A stretch of 6,541 nt of DNA, from contig RGYL01000047.1 in the NCBI GenBank assembly GCA_010032085.1, positions 1-6,541 on the forward strand, written 5' to 3'. Source of the DNA: Actinomycetota bacterium. GTDB taxonomy: Bacteria; Actinomycetota; Actinomycetes; Nanopelagicales; Nanopelagicaceae. The position numbers and the translations under genes are program-made. The notes below the pieces were generated by a model that saw only the letters and a program-made list of their open reading frames with translations, did not search any database and was not told where the DNA came from. Numbering within the stretch: the first letter of the stretch is position 1; each line of letters opens with the position of its first letter. Below are positions 1-5,914 of the stretch, in pieces.

Positions 1-23
1 TGCATCTGACCTCGTTTTCATTC

Positions 24-53
24 TTGTTTTCAGTCTCTCTCAGTTTTTATAAC
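24..53 (+). promoter_or_regulatory. Candidate promoter P1 for the mal operon
   Basis: TTGTTT at 24-29 and TATAAC at 48-53 are separated by 18 bp and resemble a sigma-70-type -35/-10 pair. The -10 box is good (5 of 6 to consensus) but the -35 box is weak (3 of 6). Transcription would start near position 60, leaving a leader of about 117 nt that includes the tandem repeats at 129-157. A short AT-rich stretch can produce such boxes by chance, so this is tentative. Confidence 0.3.
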
Positions 54-91
54 AAAGCCATAACGTCGAGTTCACTTAAAGAATCTTTTCC

Positions 92-120
92 CTGAGTCAG
101 TGTCGAGTCTAAGATATAGC
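92..120 (+). promoter_or_regulatory. Alternative candidate promoter P2 for the mal operon
   Basis: CTGAGT at 92-97 and TATAGC at 115-120 are separated by 17 bp. TAAGAT at 110-115 also fits the relaxed TANNNT -10 pattern common in actinobacteria. Transcription would begin near 127, just before the tandem repeats at 129-157, so a repressor bound there would sit on the start site. Both boxes are imperfect. P1 and P2 are competing guesses. Confidence 0.22.
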
Positions 121-128
121 GACAAGTA

Positions 129-157
129 TTGCCAGAGGCTAAGTTGCCCGAGGCAAA
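129..157. repeat. Tandem pair of 15-bp imperfect palindromes, possible operator
   Basis: Two copies lie head to tail with a 15-bp period: TTGCCAGAGGCTAA at 129-142 and TTGCCCGAGGCAAA at 144-157. They differ at two of the first 14 positions. The second copy contains a perfect 5-bp inverted repeat, TTGCC-CGA-GGCAA (144-156). The first has the same inverted repeat with one mismatched pair. The pair sits directly upstream of the malE ribosome binding site. Sugar transport operons in actinobacteria are often controlled by LacI-family repressors that bind short palindromes, so an operator role is plausible. A small RNA hairpin acting on translation is the alternative. Neither is shown, and no regulator gene is visible in the window. 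Confidence 0.4.
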
Positions 158-164
158 CCTACCT

Positions 165-170
165 AGGAGG
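165..170 (+). promoter_or_regulatory. Strong ribosome binding site that sets the malE start
   Basis: AGGAGG at 165-170 is a consensus Shine-Dalgarno sequence. It lies 6 nt before a TTG at 177 and 9 nt before a second in-frame TTG at 180. It lies inside the longer reading frame that opens at TTG 129, which shows that the long N-terminal extension is not translated. The neighbouring genes have spacings of 5 to 7 nt, which slightly favours 177. Confidence 0.85.
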
Positions 171-176
171 AAAACT

Positions 177-1394
177 TTGTTGAAGAAGAAACGTATCGCG
201 ATGCTCGGAGCACTCGCGGCATCTTCTCTCGCGCTCACAGCGATTGTTCCTGTTGCCGCAAATGCAGCATCAACAATTGTACTTTGGGCTGGATCCGAGA
301 AAGAAACAACGTACAAGGCTTGGGCTGACGATTACCAGAAGCGCACTGGCGTAGTCGTTAAAGTTGTTGGTAAGGCCAAGCTACAAGATGACTTCAAGAC
401 CGTCGGAGATGCTGACGCTCCAGACATTTTGATTGAAGCTCATGACAATATCGCCAAGTTCCGCGCAGATAACAAGATCGAAGCGATAACGCTAACTAAC
501 ACCAAAGAGTTCGATACGAACGTTTTGGCAGCTCTCACTCTTGGAACGAAGCTTTATGGCGTTCCACTAGCAACAGAGAACATCGCACTTTTCACAAATA
601 CCAAGATGGTGCCTAAGGCTCCAAAGACTTGGGCAGAACTTGAGAAAGTTGCTCTTGACCTCGCGAAAAAGAACAAATCGAATCAAAACTTCGTTCCATT
701 CGCAGTCCAACAGGGCACTGGTGGCGATGCCTATCACATGTTCCCATTCCTAACTGGTCTAGGTGGATATGTCTTCGGTGGCACACCTGGAAAGTGGAAT
801 AAGTACGACATTGGTCTTGATAACAAGACCTTCCTCAAGAACCTAAGCATGGTTGACAAGTGGTACAGCTCCGGATTGATCAAAGCATCAGTCACCGGAG
901 ATATCGCTAAGTCTGCCTTCACCTCAGGTAACTCTCCTTTCTACATCACGGGCCCTTGGTTCTTGGATGACATCCGGAAGTCAGGTGTTCCTTACCGGAT
1001 CACCGCCGTTCCACAAATCATCAAGGGCTTCAATCCAGTCCCTTACTCCGGTGTACAGGCTGCCCTTCTAACCACATTTGCTGCTAAGCACAATGTTGCT
1101 TTAGAAGCGCGCGCTGCACTTCAAGATCTAGCTAAGCCAGCTTCACAGTTGATTCTTTCTGGAGTTGCTCTCAAGGCGCCAGCAAACTTGGTCGCCCAGA
1201 AGCAGTTCTCCGATAAGGACATTGCTGCTTTCGGAATCGCCGGTAAGGGTTCAATCCCGATGCCGACTTTGACTGAGAACAACATCATGTGGGGCGCTGT
1301 TGGTAGCGCTTGGGTCAAAGCGACATCTGGTTCTGCAAAGGCAGCAGCTGCATTCAAAGCGGCGGCCGCATCTATGCGAGACCAGATTGAGTAA
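177..1394 (+). CDS. malE: Maltose/maltodextrin ABC transporter substrate-binding protein MalE
   Basis: This is the extracytoplasmic binding protein that captures maltose and maltodextrins and delivers them to MalF-MalG. The product is 405 aa from TTG 177 (404 aa from TTG 180), close to the 396 aa of the E. coli precursor. Residues 3-6 (KKKR) and a hydrophobic stretch to about residue 26 form a signal peptide, with a likely signal peptidase I site at ANA (28-30). MalE-like segments are ADAPDILIEAHD (79-90), YGVPLATENIALFTNTKMVP (127-146), the GGYVF block, and GPW at 259-261, which matches the GPWAW sugar-stacking segment of E. coli MalE. The protein has no cysteine, so it cannot be a lipoprotein, although binding proteins of Gram-positive bacteria usually are. 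Lysine codons favour AAG about 3 to 1 (hand count), unlike the downstream genes, which suggests high expression. Family assignment is firm; the exact sugar range is inferred. Confidence 0.93.
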   Translation: MLKKKRIAMLGALAASSLALTAIVPVAANAASTIVLWAGSEKETTYKAWADDYQKRTGVVVKVVGKAKLQDDFKTVGDADAPDILIEAHDNIAKFRADNKIEAITLTNTKEFDTNVLAALTLGTKLYGVPLATENIALFTNTKMVPKAPKTWAELEKVALDLAKKNKSNQNFVPFAVQQGTGGDAYHMFPFLTGLGGYVFGGTPGKWNKYDIGLDNKTFLKNLSMVDKWYSSGLIKASVTGDIAKSAFTSGNSPFYITGPWFLDDIRKSGVPYRITAVPQIIKGFNPVPYSGVQAALLTTFAAKHNVALEARAALQDLAKPASQLILSGVALKAPANLVAQKQFSDKDIAAFGIAGKGSIPMPTLTENNIMWGAVGSAWVKATSGSAKAAAAFKAAAASMRDQIE

Positions 1395-1408
1395 TTAGTA
1401 GAAACTGC

Positions 1409-1450
1409 AAGATTTGGCGCGAATTTATTTAATTCGCGCCAAATCTTTTT
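1409..1450 (+). terminator. Rho-independent terminator-like hairpin between malE and malF
   Basis: The arm at 1411-1425 is perfectly complementary to the arm at 1431-1445, giving a 15-bp stem around the 5-nt loop TATTT. Two further A-T pairs (1409-1410 with 1446-1447) can extend it. The stem has a GC-rich core (GGCGCG) and is followed by TTTTT at 1446-1450. The opposite strand has no comparable T-tract, so it acts on plus-strand transcripts. It begins 14 nt after the malE stop codon. No good promoter is visible between it and malF, so it is probably a leaky terminator or a 3' stabilising stem that makes malE mRNA more abundant than malFG. E. coli malE-malF has a stem-forming element (REP) at the same place, known to affect relative expression. 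Confidence 0.9.
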
Positions 1451-1487
1451 CTAGTACAACCAAAAAGAATTTCTTAAGGAGCCGGTT

Positions 1488-2981
1488 ATGAAGTTGCGGG
1501 GGATTGTCTTCAAGATCCTCGCACTTTCGCTAATAAACGGAACTTCGCTCTGGGCATCCCTAACTCTCTTCTCCCTTGGGAATTATGGTCCGATAGTTAT
1601 CTTGTTACTTACTACCTTGGCGCTGGATTACATTTATTTGTCGAAACGAACAAAAGCATCAAAATGGTTGATCCCCGGAACCATTCTTTTAATCATCTTC
1701 CAGATTTATCCTGTGCTGTATACCGCCGTGACCGCTTTCACAAATTATTCGACAGGTCACTCTGTAACGCGAGATGAAGCCATTAAAGGTTTGATTGAGC
1801 AGAACACTAATCAAATTGAAGGTGGCGCTCAGTATCAATTTAAGGTTATCGAGGAGGGCTCCCGTCGTGCGCTACTTCTTACAAACACATCTGATGGAAC
1901 CTTTGCAATTGGCGACGAGAAGTCTTTGGCCCCCATAGATTCTGGCGAGATTCCCCTAGGCTGGAAAGAAATTTCACAAGAAAATTTACGGGAGTCGGAT
2001 TATCAGGGTTGGCTCACCAATCTTCGAATACCTATCAAGGACTCTCGGATAATAAAAGTGGAAACATTCGAGACTGCCGCTGAGTACAAGTATGTTCTCC
2101 GTTACGACTCGGGACGCGAAGTGATGGTGGATATCGACTCTGGCGAGGTCTTAAAAGAACAAGACGGAGCTTTTTATTACATAGACGGAACGGAGATGGA
2201 GCCAGGCTGGAGGATTTGGGTTGGTTTTCAAAACTTCACTGATGTGGTCACAAACGAGAGAATTCGAGGCCCATTCTTCCGCGTTCTGATTTGGACTTTT
2301 GCTTACGCAATTCTCTCCGTATTAACGACATTCATTCTCGGTTTATTGCTTGCCACAACTCTTAACACGCCACGAATAAGAGGACAAAGAGTTCTCCGTT
2401 CGATATTGATTATTCCCTATGCGATACCTGGATTCTTATCTATCCTGATTTGGGCTGGTTTACTGAATGACGACTTTGGCATGCTCAATCGCGCACTGGG
2501 CACATCAATTCCGTGGTTGTTTGATGCGGAATGGGCAAAAGTTTCAACGTTATTGGTAAATCTCTGGCTTGGCTTTCCTTACATGTTTCTAATTACAACA
2601 GGTGCTCTGCAGTCCATCCCCTCAGAACTCGCCGAAGCGGCCGAAGTTGACGGAGCAACCCCACGTCAGGCATTTACAAAAATTAAGTTGCCACTACTAC
2701 TCGTAACAATCGCTCCTCTGTTGATCGGATCTTTTGCCTACAACTTCAACAACTTCGGTGGAATCTACTTATTAACCGGGGGTGGCCCGGCCATGAATGA
2801 TTCTGATACAGCTGGAGCGACTGACATTCTTATTAGCTATACCTACAAGTTAGCCTTCGCATCCGGTCAGGGTGCTCAGTATGGATTGGCTACCGCTGTC
2901 TCAATAATCATTTTCTTCATCGTCGCATCCGTTTCTGCGCTTTCATTTAGGCGAACGCGAGCACTGGAGAATCTAAATTGA
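1488..2981 (+). CDS. malF: Maltose/maltodextrin ABC transporter permease MalF
   Basis: This is one of the two membrane subunits that form the maltodextrin translocation pore. ATG 1488 follows TAAGGAG (1475-1481) with 6 nt spacing. The 497-aa product is close to E. coli MalF (514 aa) and has its architecture: three N-terminal membrane segments (about 7-30, 34-52, 60-84), a large extracytoplasmic loop (about 85-262, like the MalF P2 domain), then five more segments (about 264-291, 303-326, 352-374, 402-422, 465-486). The EAA loop that docks onto the ATPase lies at 383-402 (EAA, G389, ending KLP). The motif NFNNF (419-423) and the LLTGGGP stretch after it are MalF hallmarks. It lies about 40 nt after the terminator hairpin and overlaps malG by 4 bp. 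It contains no cysteine. Identification is firm. Confidence 0.94.
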   Translation: MKLRGIVFKILALSLINGTSLWASLTLFSLGNYGPIVILLLTTLALDYIYLSKRTKASKWLIPGTILLIIFQIYPVLYTAVTAFTNYSTGHSVTRDEAIKGLIEQNTNQIEGGAQYQFKVIEEGSRRALLLTNTSDGTFAIGDEKSLAPIDSGEIPLGWKEISQENLRESDYQGWLTNLRIPIKDSRIIKVETFETAAEYKYVLRYDSGREVMVDIDSGEVLKEQDGAFYYIDGTEMEPGWRIWVGFQNFTDVVTNERIRGPFFRVLIWTFAYAILSVLTTFILGLLLATTLNTPRIRGQRVLRSILIIPYAIPGFLSILIWAGLLNDDFGMLNRALGTSIPWLFDAEWAKVSTLLVNLWLGFPYMFLITTGALQSIPSELAEAAEVDGATPRQAFTKIKLPLLLVTIAPLLIGSFAYNFNNFGGIYLLTGGGPAMNDSDTAGATDILISYTYKLAFASGQGAQYGLATAVSIIIFFIVASVSALSFRRTRALENLN

Positions 2982-3847
2982 GTACGACATACAAGATTCG
3001 CAAGCGCTATCGCCATAAAGTATGGTGGCGATATCCAATTGCAGCTGCCGCCTTAATATTCGCAACAATGCCTCTAGTTTGGGTGATTGGCGCCGCATTT
3101 GGCCCGGCTGGACTAACAACTCAGAGCGTCATCCCCCGCACTTTCGCACTTGATAATTTTCGAGCGCTCTTTTCCGATGAGAATGTTCCATTCGTTACTT
3201 GGTATAAGAACTCATTAATAATTTGTTCAAGTGCCGCAATTATGCAGGTAGCGATCGCGACATTTGCGGCGTACGCATTTAGTCGCTTTAGATTCAAAGG
3301 CCGAAGAATTTCCCTGGTTGGACTCTTGGTCCTACAAATGTTTCCTCAACTACTCTCGCTCGTTGCAATATATCTCTTGATGTATCGAGTATCGCTTATC
3401 TTTCCCGCTATTGGGACTGGCTCAGCGCTGGGATTAATTCTTGTTTACCTAGGTGGCGCTATGGGTTACAACACATATTTACTCAAAGGTTTCTTTGATT
3501 CAATTCCTAAAGAAATCGACGAGGCGGCAAAAGTTGATGGAGCAACCGCCGGTCAGACCTTCAGACAAATAATTCTGCCCCTCGCCGTGCCCATGCTTGC
3601 TGTGGTCATGCTGCTTTCATTCATTGGCCTACTAAATGACTTCATTTTGGCCAGTTTGTTCTTACAAACTAAAGAGGATTACACATTAGCCCTTGGACTT
3701 CAAGCGTTCGTTAGCGGGCAATATGAACAACAGTGGGGCCCATTCGCAGCTGGCGCACTTTTGACTGCGATACCTGTAATAGTTCTCTTCCAATTCCTCC
3801 AGCGTTATATTGTCGAAGGATTATCTGCAGGTTCGGTAAAAGGTTAA
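2978..3847 (+). CDS. malG: Maltose/maltodextrin ABC transporter permease MalG
   Basis: This is the second membrane subunit of the maltodextrin importer, pairing with MalF. The product is 289 aa (E. coli MalG is 296). The TTG start at 2978 overlaps the malF stop codon in a TTGA junction. TGGAGA (2965-2970) lies 7 nt upstream within malF, so translation is probably coupled. Six membrane segments are visible (about 18-42, 78-104, 110-137, 148-170, 200-226, 255-275), as expected for MalG. The EAA loop runs from E182 through G188 to P201 (EAAKVDGAT...ILP). The C-terminal end after the last membrane segment is short. The stop codon is 1 bp before the amylase start. It has no fused ATPase domain, so it needs a separate MalK-type protein. 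Identification is firm. Confidence 0.93.
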   Translation: MSTTYKIRKRYRHKVWWRYPIAAAALIFATMPLVWVIGAAFGPAGLTTQSVIPRTFALDNFRALFSDENVPFVTWYKNSLIICSSAAIMQVAIATFAAYAFSRFRFKGRRISLVGLLVLQMFPQLLSLVAIYLLMYRVSLIFPAIGTGSALGLILVYLGGAMGYNTYLLKGFFDSIPKEIDEAAKVDGATAGQTFRQIILPLAVPMLAVVMLLSFIGLLNDFILASLFLQTKEDYTLALGLQAFVSGQYEQQWGPFAAGALLTAIPVIVLFQFLQRYIVEGLSAGSVKG

Positions 3848-3848
3848 G

Positions 3849-5909
3849 ATGGCAAAAAAGTTTATTACATCTCTATTTACTCTTGCTTTAGTCCTGCTGG
3901 CGACTCCCGCCATATCGTCAAATTCTGAATCGGAGCGGGGAGAAATCATTTACTTCGTTATGCTCGATCGTTTTGCAAATGGAGATACTGAAAATGACGA
4001 CGGTGGATTGGGAAATAATTTCAAAGAAAGTGGTTTGCTTCGCAGCAACAATGGATTTCATCACGGTGGTGATTTAGCCGGTCTCACAAGCAAGATTCCT
4101 TATATAAAGTCACTAGGTTTTACGGCAATTTGGATTACTCCGGTAGTAAGACAGATTGCAGTTGCCCCAGATGGAGGAAGCTCTTCATACCATGGTTATT
4201 GGGGAGCCGGATTTGATGAAGTGGACCCGCATCTTGGAAATATGACAGATTTTAAGAAACTAGTTGATACCGCTCACCGTGAAGATATGAAAATTATCTT
4301 AGATATCGTAACAAATCACACAGCTGACACTATTCGCTTCGCAGAGGGAGGTTCTTACGTTTCTCTGAATGAGAAGCCATATCGAGATGCTAACGGTAAG
4401 TTAGTGGACTTAAGCAAACTACCTTTTCAAAAGAGTTCTCCCCTTCTGAACCCAAAAAAATCTTTCCCTAAGACTCCACTCATATATCCGGTTTACAAAT
4501 CAATAAAGAGCCCGACTTGGCTTAATGATTTGAGAAATTACCACAACCGCGGAGAGTCCAATTTTGCTGGAGAATCCAGTGAGTTTGGCGATTTCTTTGG
4601 TCTCGACGACGTATTCACTGAGAAACCGGAGGTGGTCTCTGGCTTTATTGACGTTTATTCAAAATGGATTCGCGAAACCGGAGTAGATGGGTTCCGCATC
4701 GATACCGTTAAACATGTAAACATTGAGTTTTGGCAGAAATTCCTACCCGCGATGCGCTCTACCGCCCAAAAGTCAGGAAAGAGTGACTTCCCTATGTGGG
4801 CAGAAATTTATGATCCAGATCCGAATATCACCTCTAAATGGGTAAGAAGCGGTCAATTCACCGAAGTGCTCGACTTTCCTTTCCAACAACGTGTACTAGC
4901 TTTCGTAACAGAGCGTACTGCTATGCCACTGGCAACGCTTTTTAACGCGGATGACTTTTATTTGCGTCAAGGCGTTGATGTAAATCGACTAGGTACATTC
5001 CTTGGCAATCACGATATGGGGCGAGTGGGGGCCTTTATTGGTTTGAATCGGGGCCCAGAAATAGCTCTTAAGCAGAATCAGCTGGCTCATGCACTTCTCT
5101 ACACGCTTCGTGGGACCCCCATTGTTTACTATGGTGACGAATTCGGATTAATGGGTGGAAATGATAAGAACGCCCGCCAAGACTTGTTTGCAACTGAAGT
5201 TTCTGAATGGCAGAGCGAGAAGCGAATTGGTATGGATCCCATTGGCAGAGGAGATTCATTTAGTAAGAAGAACCCCTTACAAGATACGCTCCGAGAACTC
5301 TCCGAAATTCGTAGCAAATATCTTGCATTCTCGTATGGCAGTCAGCAGATTTATCATGCTGGTGGGGGATGGTTGGTCTTTAGTCGAATTGATCCAAAAG
5401 ATGGTCATATCTTTCTAGCGGCCTTCAATTCAAATGATGAATCTTCTTCCCTACAACTTCCTATTGATCTAGATTCAAAGTGGGTAAAGATTGCTGGCGC
5501 TGGCGCGATTGAATCAAGCTCATCACAAATTGATATTTCAATGCCAGGAATTTCCTGGGCTCTCTTCAAATCCGATCAATCCATACCCAGTCGAGTAGAT
5601 TCTCTCGCCCTTACTAGGTTTCGCATCGATCCGCTTGATAATTCACGGTTTGAAATTGCGGCCAAGATTGTTGGTCAAGGGGCATTTGAAGTTCTATTCC
5701 AATACCGCGATAAGAGTGGTTTATGGAAAGAGCTGGGGACTGACTTATCTCCTACATTCTCGAAGAACGCACCAGATACTGGTCTCTACCGCGTATTCCC
5801 GGCTCGAAGCACTCTCCCAAAGGTGGGAACTTTGACGGTAAGAGCTCTAATTAAAACTTCCGAAAAGGAAACTGTTTCGCCCGAGCGCGTTATAACCCTG
5901 AAGAAATAA
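3849..5909 (+). CDS. Secreted alpha-amylase, glycoside hydrolase family 13
   Basis: This is an extracellular enzyme that should hydrolyse internal alpha-1,4 bonds of starch or glycogen to supply maltodextrins to MalEFG. The product is 686 aa. Residues 1-23 form a signal peptide (AKK, hydrophobic core, AIS cleavage region), and the catalytic domain begins almost at once at about 30. The four GH13 conserved regions are intact: DIVTNHT (152-158), GFRIDTVKH (281-289, nucleophile D285), E319 in WAEIYD (acid/base), and GNHD (386-389, transition-state D389). IDTVKH is the same as in Taka-amylase, supporting true amylase activity. HHGGD (71-75) and YHGYW (114-118) also fit. The rest of region 159-250 is a long domain B. 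Residues about 490-575 form the beta domain C, and about 580-686 an extra beta-rich domain of unknown role. There is no cysteine, LPXTG motif or C-terminal membrane anchor. It starts 1 bp after malG, with AAAGG 5 nt upstream. Pullulanase or another GH13 specificity is possible. Confidence 0.9.
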   Translation: MAKKFITSLFTLALVLLATPAISSNSESERGEIIYFVMLDRFANGDTENDDGGLGNNFKESGLLRSNNGFHHGGDLAGLTSKIPYIKSLGFTAIWITPVVRQIAVAPDGGSSSYHGYWGAGFDEVDPHLGNMTDFKKLVDTAHREDMKIILDIVTNHTADTIRFAEGGSYVSLNEKPYRDANGKLVDLSKLPFQKSSPLLNPKKSFPKTPLIYPVYKSIKSPTWLNDLRNYHNRGESNFAGESSEFGDFFGLDDVFTEKPEVVSGFIDVYSKWIRETGVDGFRIDTVKHVNIEFWQKFLPAMRSTAQKSGKSDFPMWAEIYDPDPNITSKWVRSGQFTEVLDFPFQQRVLAFVTERTAMPLATLFNADDFYLRQGVDVNRLGTFLGNHDMGRVGAFIGLNRGPEIALKQNQLAHALLYTLRGTPIVYYGDEFGLMGGNDKNARQDLFATEVSEWQSEKRIGMDPIGRGDSFSKKNPLQDTLRELSEIRSKYLAFSYGSQQIYHAGGGWLVFSRIDPKDGHIFLAAFNSNDESSSLQLPIDLDSKWVKIAGAGAIESSSSQIDISMPGISWALFKSDQSIPSRVDSLALTRFRIDPLDNSRFEIAAKIVGQGAFEVLFQYRDKSGLWKELGTDLSPTFSKNAPDTGLYRVFPARSTLPKVGTLTVRALIKTSEKETVSPERVITLKK

Positions 5910-5914
5910 TTCTT

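Noticed and set aside
65..108. GTCGAGT repeated at 65-71 and 102-108, CTGAGTCAG palindrome at 92-100, and AAAGA-A-TCTTT at 78-88
   Set aside because: They are short, widely spaced or weak, and could occur by chance in an AT-rich leader; the tandem repeats at 129-157 are a better regulatory candidate.
129..176. Longer MalE N-terminus starting at TTG 129, with a PEAKLPEANLP repeat
   Set aside because: The consensus ribosome binding site at 165-170 lies inside it, the extra residues would precede a normal signal peptide, and the repeat is explained by the 15-bp DNA repeats.
47..316. 89-codon minus-strand reading frame overlapping the malE leader and signal peptide
   Set aside because: It is antisense to malE over half its length, has no recognisable domain, and is low in credible composition.
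734..1357. Minus-strand reading frames within malE (734-922 and 1121-1357)
   Set aside because: They are shadows of a well-supported gene, with no ribosome binding site or family resemblance.
1465..1475. AAGAA-T-TTCTT inverted repeat near the malF ribosome binding site
   Set aside because: It has AT-rich 5-bp arms with a 1-nt centre, which cannot form a stable hairpin, and is likely chance.
5068..5835. Short reading frames on both strands inside the amylase gene
   Set aside because: They are alternate-frame shadows of an intact GH13 gene; the amylase frame shows no break.
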